64,000 nt of DNA from Darksidea phi (GCA_030770425.1 JASJFT010000053.1:1-64000); one strand, 5' to 3'. Shown: positions 1-11,553, counted from the stretch's first letter. Translations and numbers: made by a program. The notes: generated from the letters alone by a model not told the origin.

Positions 1-263
1 ATTATAAAGCTTAAATTTCTATCTATCTTCTATATAGTCTATAATAAGACTATTATAAAGAAGAATATCTATATAAGCTTTTAAGGTACTAGTCTAATTT
101 TATATAATTTAGAGGTAGTAATCTTAAAGCTTAATATTAAGCTAAGGATACTATTACTAGTAGCTCTACTAAAGACTATATAGAAGATTAGAATACTAAG
201 TAATATATATAAAATAGAGGCTTAATTAATATTAATTTATAAATATATACGTAGGTATAAGAG

Positions 264-714
264 CTTATTACCTACTTCTATTATTTTAGTTATTAATTAG
301 CTAAGTAAAGGTATTAAGATATTAGCTTATAAAGCTATATTTATATATAAATAAATTATAAGCCTAGAGAAGGTAATTAAGACTACTATAACGTATAGAA
401 AGTATAAAAAGAAGAGAATCTAAAAGTAGAATATTCTAACTAAGGTAGAGGGGGAGGCTATTATTATTTAAAAGGCTACTAAGTAGTAGTAAGAGAATAA
501 AAGATATTAAGTTACTATATAATTAGATATAAGCTAATAGACTTTAGCGTACTATACGTATTATAGAGAACCTAGATATAACTTATAAATATATAAAAAG
601 GCTACTATAGATACTACTTAATTTAGAATAGCTATTATATTAATAGATTTCTAATATATTATTAAACTATATAGCTTTTTATACGTAAAAAGTTAATAAG
701 AATAATAACTTACT
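264..714 (+). mobile_element. decayed 3' end of a Fot1/pogo-type DNA transposon, copy A
   Basis: Frame-wise translation gives the C-terminal signature of fungal Fot1/pogo transposases interrupted by stops: a leucine-serine-lysine-glycine start, a region reading LAYKAIF, then a lysine/arginine cluster (YKKKRI) and an E-rich tail. A second copy of the same stretch, on the same strand, lies at 54,727-55,083 and resumes beyond an LTR element at about 62,400-62,490. The nonsense codons fit C-to-T and G-to-A change. No coding capacity remains. Upstream of about 264 the two copies no longer match, so one or both are 5'-truncated. Confidence 0.75.
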
Positions 715-1136
715 TAGAGTAGTAGCTTACTATATAAATATATTATTATTATAGATAATTTTTATATTATAAGTAATATTATTAATATATAATACTAACT
801 TCTTATTATTACTATTAGTCTTTTAATACTTTATAGTTTAATATTATATATTATTTCTTATTTAATATTCTAATATTTAAAATATTATCTTATTAATATT
901 ATTATATATAGCTTTATTATTATATATAAGATATAGATATAATATCTTTATTATATATAAACTTTTATTATATTTTATATAAATCTTTTAAAAAGACTTT
1001 TACTATATAACTAATTCTAAATATATATAATCTACTTTTTCTTAAAATTATATTTATATTATTATCTTTACGTCTAATTTATATAACGCTTTATATTATA
1101 ATAAAATATACTTTTCTACTTATAATATTAATATTA

Positions 1137-1570
1137 TATTATAACTCTATATAAACTATAGAATATAGAATATTTTAAAAAGATTAGAAGCTAAGATAAG
1201 AACTTAATTAGTAATCTAATATTATATAATAATAATCTAGTTAATCTATATCTTAGTAAATAGAGTAAATAAAGTATAATTAATAATAATCTAGTTAATC
1301 TATATCTTAGCGAATAGAGTAAGTAGAGTAAGATAAAGAGAGATAGATATAAGAAAGTAGAGAATCTTCTAGATTTTCTATCTTAATTCTTTATAGTTAA
1401 TCTTTAGTTCTTATCTAATACTTACGAATAAGATTAGATCTTTTTCTAAGTAGTTATTCTAGTAATAGAATTCGTTAACTTAATCTTAATCTATTAGAAT
1501 CTAATAGTATAATAAATATTCTATTAGTCCTAATCTAAATTCTATATAAAGGTACGTATAACGTATAATA
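1137..1570 (-). mobile_element. isolated LTR of the gypsy element, inverse orientation
   Basis: This 434-bp stretch is the reverse complement, with scattered transitions, of the LTRs at 55,084-55,518 and 62,014-62,394. It keeps both copies of a 54-bp internal tandem unit, as the 435-bp left LTR does. Its ends read TATTATAAC and GTATAATA on the plus strand, i.e. a decayed TG..CA pair. The five bases on either side (TATTA and CTTAG) do not match, so it is either a solo LTR with eroded target duplication or one LTR of an element broken up in the surrounding AT-rich DNA. Confidence 0.8.
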
Positions 1571-1985
1571 CTTAGCTTATTAAAGAGAAATATAATATAA
1601 TAGAAAGGATATAAGCTAGAATAGAGTATAATAGACCTAGAAGTCGAAGTCTATACTTTAATATATAGATTTAACCAAGTATTACTAGTAAAACGCCGTC
1701 GTTATAAGTATATATAAAGATAGAAAGCCTTATATATTTTAGTAATATAGCCGTAATATAATTAAATAACTAGCGGCTTCTTATATAGGTACTATAATCT
1801 TTAAGGCGATAAAGATATACTTTAGTTTAATAGGGTCGTAAGAAGTTTTAGATTATTTATAGTACTAACGGAGCTATAATAGTAGCTATACTTGGTAAGA
1901 TTCTATACTATCTAGAGCTATATATAGTAATCTTCTCTTTAGCTATATCTATAAACCATCGCCTCCTATTACAAATATCTCTTCG

Positions 1986-2113
1986 TCAGAATGACTTTGC
2001 ACCCCTTTCTCTTAGCATTTTCACCACCGCCTCTCTGCCCATCCATGAAGCCGCGTGGAGTGCGTTGTCGAAGCATCCACCCTGCGCGTTGACGTCGGCG
2101 CCCTTCTCGACTG
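1986..2113 (-). pseudogene. C-terminal stump of an ankyrin-repeat gene
   Basis: The minus strand has an open reading frame of about 42 codons ending in TGA (plus-strand 1,986-1,988). It reads as one ankyrin repeat: EKGADVNAQGG, then DNALHAASW and VVKMLRERGA. These match the consensus GADVNA..G.T.LH.AA..G...VV..LL. No start or preceding repeat is visible on its upstream side (toward 2,114-2,312), and its 3' end sits at the border of the AT-rich block. It is probably a leftover of a longer ankyrin or NLR gene lost by rearrangement. A short spliced exon of an unseen gene is the alternative. Confidence 0.6.
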
Positions 2114-2404
2114 GTGAAACACGTTAGATTGTGACTGGCTGACTACAGCATCGCTTAGTTAGGCGACGTGGTATGCTTTGATTGGCGGTGCAGGCTTCAA
2201 AGTTTAGCGCAGTGACGTTTCTGGTCAAGCCACGACTTACCCCGCCCTGATAAGAGACAGGTGTCGACTGCCTTTTGCACTCTTTAATATCAAGTCTAAC
2301 TACCTTAAACATTCATTGCAATACAATACTTCGTTTAAGATATCCTTATTAGTATACTTCGAGTCCAAAACCGCTTTGAAGATACCCTACTATTCAACTC
2401 AGCG

Positions 2405-3859
2405 ATGTCAGCCCCCCCGACTACAGGAAACCCCAAGCATGAAATCTTGTGCGAAGACCTCTCGAAAAGCTTGCAAAACTTGAAGCTTGACGGACGAATT
2501 GAAAATGCGAAAGAGACTTCTGGCTTCTGGAGTCAAATCCCGGTTGAAGCCGAATATCCATACGCACTCCTGGATTCATGCATGAAGGGAGAATACCACC
2601 ATGTAAAAAAATACCTCCAAGAAACAAAAAATCCAGAACTCCTCCTTAATTGGGTTGACAAGAACGGGAACACGGCCCTTATCTGTGCTGCATCAAGAGG
2701 AATACCCAAAATGGTTGAATTGCTTCTAGAATTTGGCGCAGACATCGACGCCCAAAACCACCATGGAAGAACGGCTCTTATGGAGGCTGTTTTGTGGGGT
2801 CAATTGGCAAGCGTCAACTATATCCTAGACAAAGGCGCTGCCTGGCTAGAGGACAATGATGGAAACAGTGCTGTTGACTTATCCAAAATAAATGAACGGA
2901 ACGAACGAGAAAGATGGGAGCGCCTTCAAAATGAGGACATCCAACGACCATATGTATCCAAGAACTGTCGACAGCAAATAGCCGATTTGTTGGAGCCTGG
3001 GGAGTCGGAGCCACTCAAAGACTTTTCTACACAAATCGAAGTTGCAAAAATCTGCGCCAATGCATTAGTATTCAACAAAGCTCAGGCCTGGTCGATATCT
3101 ACGCAACCCGGAATTGAATGCAATCATCTAGCCGACATGGTCTTCGAGGTTCCTACAAGGGGATGGGATAACGTGATGAGCCATATGATTTGGAAAGATA
3201 TTACCCTACCAGCTCATATTAGAACATTGAAAAGTTTACTGGACCCAACCCTTTCAGGAGCATCATGTCATCACTTCGATAATGCAATATTGTCGATCTG
3301 CCCGGTAGATAGGAACATCCTAAGACTTACTGCACATGTCAAGGAATTCCTACTACCAAAATCGACGAAAGCTATGGCTTGCATCAAGCTTGATGGGCAC
3401 CCGACTCAGTACACTATGAGCGGAACTTCACACTCGACTTTGGGGGCCGGAGTTATAACTAATAAAAATTGGACTATAGAAGTTATGCGTATCGCGAGTC
3501 ACATAGGACACGATTTTGGATCTAATCCCCGAGGTTGGGCGTGTCACGCGGAACTACAGGCCATAGCGGGGTATATCCATTGGTATCTGCCTCAGCTTGG
3601 AATTCCATGGGACAGAATAACAGAGCATTATTTTTTTCCCTACCCGTATCAAACCAGCCCCCGCATGGTGTTGATCCTCGTTAGCCAGGAGATGTGTAGC
3701 GTGTGTCAGCCTTTCGTAAAGGCTATCAACGATATCACCTCGCAAAGATTTGGATTTGCTTTTGATGTTAGAGACGGGTCTCCCAATGGACGATATAGCA
3801 GAATTATAAGAAACCACGCGCTATCTAATATTATAGGGACGTCTTCTCATTTTGTCTGA
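2405..3859 (+). CDS. ankyrin-repeat protein with C-terminal deaminase-fold domain
   Basis: A single uninterrupted frame of 484 residues with no intron needed. Residues about 52-160 hold ankyrin repeats, the clearest being DKNGNTALICAASRG (85-99) with VELLLEFGADIDA (104-116), then HHGRTALMEAVLWG (119-132). The C-terminal third carries the zinc signature of the cytidine-deaminase superfold: WACHAE (H381, E383) followed 48 residues later by CSVC (C431, C434), with a hydrophobic strand (MVLILVSQ) just before the CxxC. No signal peptide or membrane segment is seen. In known families such fusions occur among polymorphic-toxin-type and nucleic-acid deaminases; substrate and role here are unknown. 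The gene stands alone about 400 bp from the RIP block and shows no RIP damage itself, which suggests it is retained and functional. Family assignment beyond deaminase-like fold is not possible by eye. Confidence 0.83.
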   Translation: MSAPPTTGNPKHEILCEDLSKSLQNLKLDGRIENAKETSGFWSQIPVEAEYPYALLDSCMKGEYHHVKKYLQETKNPELLLNWVDKNGNTALICAASRGIPKMVELLLEFGADIDAQNHHGRTALMEAVLWGQLASVNYILDKGAAWLEDNDGNSAVDLSKINERNERERWERLQNEDIQRPYVSKNCRQQIADLLEPGESEPLKDFSTQIEVAKICANALVFNKAQAWSISTQPGIECNHLADMVFEVPTRGWDNVMSHMIWKDITLPAHIRTLKSLLDPTLSGASCHHFDNAILSICPVDRNILRLTAHVKEFLLPKSTKAMACIKLDGHPTQYTMSGTSHSTLGAGVITNKNWTIEVMRIASHIGHDFGSNPRGWACHAELQAIAGYIHWYLPQLGIPWDRITEHYFFPYPYQTSPRMVLILVSQEMCSVCQPFVKAINDITSQRFGFAFDVRDGSPNGRYSRIIRNHALSNIIGTSSHFV

Positions 3860-4896
3860 CGGCGGAAGTATGCAGGATTTATAGATAGCTAATAAATTTC
3901 CGCAAATTCAAATCAACTTTAATTAATCAATGAGCGTAAACAGGATGCTGTTTTAGTTTTTAGGGCAACTAACGTCCATCTAACCGTAACGGAACAACCA
4001 CCGTAACGGGGAAAAAAAAAGAGTACTTTGGCCTGAATCCCGAATAGCGTCAGCATACCTCCTATAGTTTGTATATTCACTATAGTATTGCAAAATTTGG
4101 GTATTTCTTTATCCTCAGCTGCATTTCTATCTGAAAATTACACTGCTACTGATGCCTTCCCGCTAAAGTTACGATTGTGCGTCTTCAAAGCCTAAATGAG
4201 TGCTACTCTCCACAGAGCCACCACCACGCATATACTGATAACAAAAGTCAACAAGCGCTTGCGCATGCGCCTTTGACCCAAATGATATCGCAAAAGAGTA
4301 ATTTTTAGCGGCAAGGCTGCGGGTGGTGATCATTTTGTAGGGGTCCTAATCCCTGTCGGTACTTTCACTGAAAGTCGTCCAATCAGAACGATCTGTTTCT
4401 TTGCCTCGATAGCCGTGCGCAATGGTTTGATACACGGTACTTTTGATGAGGTAATAGTTGGTTGTGTAAGGCAACTTGAGGCCGCTTTTCCATGACTCAT
4501 TTTGTCCAATTCAGCAATCAGGTACGAGTCATATCTCGGAGAAACGTATTTGCAAACCAAAACGTCATGAAAGTGCAAAAGATGATCGGTACAGACACAG
4601 ACTGCACAATGACGGCAGGCACAATCAACATGTTTACGCATAAGTTAACAAGAGCATGCATATCAATAGCGAGCACAAGATCGTAGCGGATAAACAACAA
4701 CAGTCGTGAGCCAAGCAGGGCTCGTCACAAATAAGAGCATGACGATGGCAGGGAGAATAGAAATGACTTTTATATGACATAGCCCGACGCACCTGGTTTG
4801 ATAGGTTGGAATTTTCTATCGCTAGATACAAGCCCAAAACATTTAACTGTCAGAAATACAGTGTCGAAGCCATGAATCAATCGGTCACACCTCCAA
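3860..4896. other. intergenic, nothing identified
   Basis: About 1 kb between the deaminase-fold gene and the transposase remnant. A 103-codon minus-strand frame (4,330-4,641) is present but has no recognisable motif and no supporting context. I looked for inverted termini of the neighbouring transposon here and found no convincing pair. Confidence 0.5.
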
Positions 4897-6735
4897 CTAC
4901 CACATGCGCGCCACGGGTGCTCTATAAGGTTGTGGTGCGCTCTCCTCCGCAACATTCATCTCGTCTATGTACATTATTGCAGCCTCTTCTGCTTCGCCCA
5001 TGACGGTAGCGCTTCTCTGCCTCTTACGTCGTCCCTTGTACGCACTGCCTTCCGCCTCTTGCGCACCGCTTTTCGGCTGACTACGTTTTCTCTTTCCTTT
5101 AGCCTTCTTGTCAGCCTCTTGTTCAGCACGCTTCGCTCGCGCCGCTTCTATATCCTCATAGCTCATCACCCTTGCTTTTCCAAGAATCTCCGACTTTGTC
5201 TTTCGGCGAGTTTTGGCTTCGTCATTTATCTTTGACAGGAACTGATAATGGTCCTGATCAAGAGCCTGTTGCGTAAAGGATATTTGAGCAGCATTGGCGA
5301 GCTTCTGCACGAGCTTCCGATGGCGCCTTGCACTCTCCTCATCATGAGGGTCGTGCTTGATCAATGTAAGTAGCGATGCGAGAGCTTCTGAAGAGACTGG
5401 AGTAACTGGTGTCTGGACGACTTCGCATTGTGGATTTAGTCCGCTACCTTCACAGGCTGTGCGTATAGGTAGCGCTGTGTTGGGGAGCTCGGCGTCAGGT
5501 ACCACAATATCTCGCAACACCCTCTCTGGATTGAAGGGGAACAAGCCAGTTTTAGCCCATCCTGCCAGTATATTCTTCTTAGTCATCGCTTGTTTTCTTG
5601 CAGGGCTGTATAGCGTGGTGAAGTGTTCCTTGTTAATTATGGTGACGCCCGCTCGGTACAGGCGCTCTACCTGGGCGCGATAAGCGGTCTTCAGAGGGCC
5701 AAAGACTGCAACATCGCAGGGCTGGAGCTTATGAGAGGTGTGAGAAGGGAGCCGATATAAGATAATATTGTTTCCGAAGTAGAATTCTAAGATTTCGAGG
5801 GTTTAATACGTTCCAAAGCCATCGTATATCAGCACGTGTGGTTTCTAATTCGCTCGTGCCTTAGTTTGGGGATCAAATACTCGCTTTATCTACTCTAGGC
5901 TGAGGTAGGAAGCGTTATAGCCTAACTTGGAGTATATATAGACCTATTCAGGAGTCGGGTACGTTGTCCAATTACTCTGATGGGTAGAGGCTGGCCAGAT
6001 AATTATAGGGTTTAGATACTCACCGCTCGCCGACACGTATTTAATAGCTGTCACTATGGTTCGCTTAACGCCAGCGCCTCTATAATCTCGTAGGTCATCC
6101 TTACCTACGATGACTTTAACTGAGCCTAGCATGGATAGCATGATTCCTGTTTCGTCCATGTTGTAGACGTTCTCCGGCAGAATTTCTGGCCTATCAAGTT
6201 CCGGTCCGACCATCTCAAACCAGGATGTGGCTTTATTATATATGTTCTTGTCATGACGATTCCAATCCATAGCCCTATTCTTCCGCCGGGTGAGTTCTGG
6301 ATGGCGATTCGCGAAGGCCTGAGGCCAGTTCTTGTTCGGCGGCTTGATCGCTTTCGCTGGGGATCGTCGGCGGGCGATGCTAAAGGCTAGGGAAGGAATA
6401 TCCTTGATCCGCCAGGGGAGTCCGAAGTTAGCCGCTCTGATCAAGTGTTGGGCGAGGCCTTTTTCTTCGGAAGGGGTGAGGTACTGCTGGCCTTCGGCCT
6501 TTGTCCGTCTCGACGGTCGTCCCTTTGCGCGATACCACAGAGTGGTGCGAGACACATGGACGTCACTATGTGCTGCTAGGGCAGCATACGTTCTACGCAC
6601 ATTTGGAGGGAGTGCTTGCGCCAGCGCCTGGCTGGCTGGATCCATGGCTACGCAGTGTGATGGTGCTAGGAACGGAGGCGCAAACGGGTGCTTAAATGAA
6701 AGTGGGCGAGGCACGCTAAAATTAGAATAGGACAC
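4897..6735 (-). pseudogene. Fot1/pogo-type transposase with four in-frame stops
   Basis: One continuous minus-strand frame, about 600 codons, reads as a pogo/Fot1 family transposase (DDE_1 superfamily). In order it has an N-terminal helix-turn-helix/CENP-B-like region (VSRTTLWYRAKGR, then LTPSEEKGL), the first catalytic aspartate in YNMDETGIM, the second in IYDGFGT, the third in LQPCDVAVFGPLK, and a lysine/arginine-rich C-terminus. Four nonsense codons (TAG at 5,944-5,946, 5,890-5,892 and 5,845-5,847; TAA at 5,803-5,805) all fall within about 145 bp of the middle section and fit G-to-A or C-to-T change at Trp or Gln codons. The rest of the frame is clean, so damage is local and light compared with the RIP blocks. 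The likely start is the Met in MDPASQAL (about 6,645). No inverted termini could be fixed. Confidence 0.88.
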
Positions 6736-8007
6736 TTGGCATTCACGGGAACCGAATCAAGCATAGTGGCGACATTGAGAACCGGAACCAGCAGATTCCT
6801 GGCTGAAGCAGCAGGAGAGGCGGTAACAGGCGGAATGATAGCGTAAGGTGGAAGGACCGGAGAAGACGTTTTCGAGACGCAGTGGATAGATTGACCCTGT
6901 GAGCTGGTGTTGCAGATCGGGCAGGTATAATTAGAAACAGACTGCTGCTGTCTAGGCTCATCACCTGTGTCGAGATACATCGGGACGGTGAAGCTGGTAC
7001 GAGGAGCACACGGATGAGGAGTACTAAAAGTATTCTTGAGATAGTTAAACAACATCTGCCAATAGAATAGCAATAACTGTGCCGCATTGAAGCATGCCAA
7101 GTCCGAAGAGCTCTATCAACATCAGTGGATGCTAAGGGATTGAATGAATAACTCTAGAGCGCCAGCGAGGCCGATTGGTTCTCCACCACCGGACAAAGAG
7201 CCTCAGTACACTTGCTGTCATTTTCGCGCTAGCGGATTGCGGCACAGGTAGCCAGACTTATCATGTGGGGGCGACGTTCCCATTATAATGGTTAAAGATG
7301 CCGAGACTATTATTAGCGGCCGTGGGCGACATGCAAACCTCAACGACAAGCCCCCAAACTTCATGAACAGCTTCATCATGTTTGTGTGCGCGCCTAAACG
7401 GAACATATTTGCCAAATGGCAAGCCTTCAGTCCTGCAAGGCTGGCCTCGGCACGCTTTCATTAGCGCTCACATGCCAGCGATTGGCTCAGAGCGAATGGC
7501 GCCGCACACATATCACCGACAGCACGGGCAGTCTCGAAACCTGCGCTCAGATTCAGGTATTGGCTTGCAAGATGGGCAATGGATAAAATACGGTAATAGG
7601 CCGCTTTGTAGCTATGGTATCAGGTAACTGCCTGCACGTACAATATAATGAGCGATTACCTACATGCACAACAACTATATTAGTCGTTGTAGCGTTTCCC
7701 CATAATCTTTCGGCTTTTCTGCGCTGACATCGTGGGTCTACCATTCACCTGCGCAGGAGGGACCGTTGTTCGTTGCGCAGACTGTCGAAAATTTGACGCG
7801 GTAACTGGTCGCTGCTACCGAAGCGACGGGGTCGTGCGCGCTCAAGGGGCAAGACTTGGTAGCATCGCAAGATTAGGTAGCAGCATAAGACCAACTAGTA
7901 GTGCTCGAGGATGTGATCGCCTGAAGCTCAAAATTGCTTCCTCTTCTGTATAGGATTAGACCAGTAGAGCAGTGCTTCGCCGCTTGACATCGCCTCGTCT
8001 GAGCCAT
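6736..8007. other. intergenic, nothing identified
   Basis: About 1.3 kb between the transposase 5' side and the helicase 3' end. Minus-strand frames at 6,666-7,100 and 6,743-7,087 overlap each other and carry no known motif. Nothing else can be supported; part of it may be the 5' arm of the adjacent transposon. Confidence 0.45.
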
Positions 8008-11000
8008 CTAAAGGCGGTTCTGAGGTAATGGCACATTATTCATTCTCCTTGTAACAGTTGCCGTAATTTCTGAACAAGCATTATTGCGATTAATTGATGA
8101 CTTCTTTAGACTACGATGAGGGTTCCTTACCTGTAAAGAAGTCTCATTCGAAAGTAGGGTAGTAGCCAATAGCTTCTTGCGATCTTGTACCTTCAAGATG
8201 TGCTGCTTCGATACCGGGTTAGCTTGGGCGCATGCAAGGTAGGTCCTACCCATAAAACCATGGTCAGGGGTATACGGTGTCGTACCTCTTCGATTGAATT
8301 TTTCATGATGTATCGGAGCGTCGTTACGGGACGCGTTTGGCCCAGTCGGTGAGCTCGAGCTAGCGCCTGATCTTCCAAGGAGGGGTTCCACTGAGGCTCG
8401 AGTAAGTGCACCCGTGAAGCGGCTGTGAGGTCGAGCCTACGAGGCGTTAGTTCTCTGGAGGATCATAACACTATTGCCTAAATAACTCACCCGCAAGCAC
8501 CACACGAAATGGTGATGAGGATGACTCGTGTGTCAGGGTCGTTATGGAATTGTTGCATGGCTTGCTCCCGCTTCTTGGTCGCTACTTTGCCGTCAATGCG
8601 CACGAACTTGATACCACCACGCTCGAGCGCTCGTTGCATCATATCTAGACTCGTAGTCCAAGTTGAGAATACAACACTATTGCGAGTCAGTTGAGGAGGC
8701 ATTGGAGTGAAAGACTGGTAAAGAGATAATGCTTACTTCTTTTCCATCGGATACGTCGTGATCTGCAAAACGACTGCGCGGACTTTGCTGGATATGTGAC
8801 CCCCGGCATCCATCTCCATATGAGATGGTGAGAAATCTTCTGTAGGCGCAACCCTGGTGGTCGACAAGTAAAGGAGAGGGCGAAGAGGACAAGAAGTAGG
8901 CTGATCTATACACGCACAAGGCTCGGGCGCCTGGTACCGTGAGAGTATTGAGCAACTGGCGCAGAACAAGCGATAACAAGTTGAATAATAGACGGAAGGT
9001 ACTGAGTCTTCAAGACCAGATTCGGGCGGCGAAGAGACGACAGGTTGCAAGCATTGCCCACATGTCTCTCCTCCCATGGAGAGGCGAGCGGCTAGGACGG
9101 CTAGGGTAGGGTCGCTTCCTCTAAATTGGATCGGGCGGCGCTGAAGTGAAGGAACAAACGTTCCCAAGTTGCATACGGCACGAAGTTGGTTGATCTGTTG
9201 CATCGCATTCAGCCAAAGTGTGCCTGAGTTTATCTGCTCTCCCGATGCTTGATTCAGCATAGCGACAACTGGCCGCTCAATCTGACAGTAATGCTTTTCC
9301 TCTAGATGATCAAAAGACAGCTTGACGATTTTATCCTCTCTGCTAGGCAGCTGTAAGATTCCCTTGGTACGACGAATCATAAAGCTAGACAATAGCTTCC
9401 TGAACGTCTCGATGGCTTCTTCGAGCGGCTTAGTCCGCCACAGGTCAGAAATGTCGACATCAAAGGTCTTCGGGTCATCGTAAGGTTCGAAGCGAAGGAA
9501 ACTGAAGAGTCCAAGGAAATCGCTAAGGCCATTCTGGACAGGCGTGCCGGATATTGCCCATCTGGATGTCGCCCGAAGACATGCTATAGCTCGCGTAGTC
9601 GCAGTCTTGTAGTTGCGAATCATATGTGCTAACTGCGCGTCAGTGCATTTTTATAGTAGCAACCCTGAAGTACTAGGTTGAGTAATGTAGGTAACTTACC
9701 CTCGTCGAGGATAATACGTCTCCAATGATACGAGAACAATGAGCCGTTAGCATCTTTGTTGTCCCGCTTCTCTCGCTCGACAATCTGATAGGTGGTAAAG
9801 ACAATGTCAGGTGGCTTCGTTGCGCTCAACAGCTGGAACCGCGTTTTGCCGTGGTGGATGAACCATGTTAATCTGCCAGTGTGAACATGACTGGGGGCTG
9901 TTAGCAGAAGACATCGGTTGTCAAGCTTACGGATGCCGACCTTTTCAACTGCGACTTCCACACTGCGAGCACTATGATACAGGATTAGCATTGAAGCACG
10001 AAAGCGGAGATGTGATTTTCTTCACCGTTTAATGGCACTACGATGAGGGTTGATTGAAGCTTGTCTATGTGGGCAGAATTTCCAGCTTCGCAGTCTTGAT
10101 CTGATGCTACGAGAGCAATCATGCTCAACGTCTTCCCAAGGCCCATCTCATCTGCAAGAAGCCCGCCTCTCCAGATGGGGGGAGGTGCCAACTGTACTTG
10201 ATTCGTAATGGTGTTGACAAAGCTGGTATAACCAACGTTAGCACGACGGTCGTTTTCTTGCGGGTGCGCACTGTCATACGTGATTTCGCCATCCGCATTT
10301 CTTCGTTGCGACCAAACGCCAATGCCATGTTCACTGGGATGCAAACCCTGCTCTCGTCTCTTGAAAAACGTGAGTGCTTGTCGCTGATGCCTATTGGAAG
10401 GGTCTAGGTTAGCAAGTTACGACGTTGGATTGTTTTGACCTACGCTTGCAGCTTGGTGCGTAGCGCGCTTGGACTGACAGCTTCCGGAAGGCAATCAGTT
10501 GTCTCAAACGCAGCTAGAATTTCGGACGGGGTTCGTGTGAAGTCATCGATGCTTTGCTGTTGCACTTGAGGCAAATCGAACGTCATGGGTGGGTGCTCGT
10601 AGAAGTTGAAGAGGCATTGAGGATTCATATATGGTACGTTTCGATCACAACCGGTAGGGTCTTCTAGGTGGTAGCCGCACTGGGTTATGAAATGGCCCAC
10701 GTCGCCGGACCGACGTTTGGGCCCGTATATTATGATACTCAAAAACCCTACGGTTCCTTTGGGCGGTTTCGCATCCAATTCAAATGCCAATGGAGACGCC
10801 GAAAAGGCCAGCTGCAGTATGAGCTGATCATCCGCTGCAATCTTCCATAGGACCTCGCCTGCGTAGGCGTCAAGCTGTCCCACCAAATCCTGACTTATGC
10901 ACCGGCGAAGTTCTCGAGCGGGCGTGAAGAACACAGCTTCCTGGGCGCAGGAAGGAGCGGTGGTAGCACTCGGAAGCGCGACGACGGGACGGTCTATGAC

Positions 11001-11293
11001 CTGGGGAGCGTCAGCAGACGATCGCATGGAGCAACGACGGCGGGTGGACCAACCATGCCGAAGCAAACTATGGTGTCGTCACATATCTGTCGAGGCGATT
11101 TGGAGTCAGCATGTGGCTCTGCTTCTAGCTCCGGTCGCGAAAGGGTGTTGACTTCGGTGTCTACGAGTGTATCCGTCGTGCGCGGCTCAAGTCGCGGTCG
11201 TTTGGAAGGACTAGGGGCGGCATCGTTGACGGCAGTGGCAGAATTCTGGGCAGGCATACCGCAAGTCGGCTGGGGTGAGGATGCGAAGGGCAC
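8008..11293 (-). CDS. SNF2-family helicase with RING-like insert (RAD5/HLTF type)
   Basis: A nine-exon model gives 936 residues: 11,054-11,293; 10,444-11,000; 10,026-10,390; 9,941-9,971; 9,700-9,890; 8,737-9,628; 8,491-8,676; 8,286-8,436; 8,008-8,205. All introns are GT..AG, 50-80 bp. Helicase motifs join across the splice sites: HQRQALTFF (Q motif), LLADEMGLGKT (motif I), RIILDEAHMIRN (II), WAISGTPVQN (III), then VVFSTWT, VRIDGK, GLDLTAASRVHLLEPQWNP and ARAHRLGQTRPV (IV-VI). Between the two helicase lobes sits a Cys-rich RING-like segment (CGQC ... CYRLFCASC ... CAC ... CPL). This is the layout of fungal RAD5/HLTF-like nuclear ATPases acting in chromatin or DNA-damage tolerance. The HIRAN domain is not obvious. 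The last exon is the least certain part. It diverges from NLR-1 across 260 bp. Confidence 0.9.
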
Positions 11294-11553
11294 GAGGAGG
11301 AGAATTCCTCATAAGGCCTCCGCGACAGCAATTAGAGGTCGGTGAGGGCTGCAGAAGCTGGCCAATGGAAGCGTGATTACGGCGGTCCACGCCAGGCTCC
11401 AGTGACAAGGCTGCAGAAGTCCGCCTCGCCAGCAGATTTTACACCTCATCTCGTCGACTTCAAGAAGCGTGTCGCGCATCGCAGTTGTCCTCCGGTGTTG
11501 ATGTCGTCGTCTAGCGCGTAACGAGCCCGAAATATCAATTGCTCCGAGCTCGG
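11294..11553. promoter_or_regulatory. shared divergent promoter region, helicase / NLR-1
   Basis: Only 260 bp separate the two ATG codons of the SNF2-type helicase (minus) and NLR-1 (plus). No TATA box or binding motif stands out. The compact head-to-head layout makes shared regulation possible, but that is inference. Confidence 0.45.

Larger units (their letters stand above)
1..1985. repeat. AT-rich, RIP-decayed repeat block
   Basis: The sequence is dominated by A and T with runs of TA, TTA and CTA, carries stop codons in all frames, and switches abruptly to balanced composition near 1,960-1,985. CpG-type and CA/TG dinucleotides are scarce, which is what RIP leaves in ascomycete repeats. 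Two pieces inside it can be recognised: a Fot1/pogo remnant (about 264-714) and an inverted LTR (1,137-1,570). I could not assign 1-263, 715-1,136 or 1,571-1,985 to any element. Confidence 0.9.

Noticed and set aside
4700..6800. Terminal inverted repeats for the Fot1/pogo transposase at 4,897-6,735
   Set aside because: Only a weak resemblance (AATTTT-centred) between about 4,800 and 6,715-6,735 was found, too poor to set element ends.
11539..11553. Non-ATG (TTG) start for NLR-1
   Set aside because: The next codon set gives an ATG at 11,554 in the same frame; nuclear fungal genes rarely use TTG.
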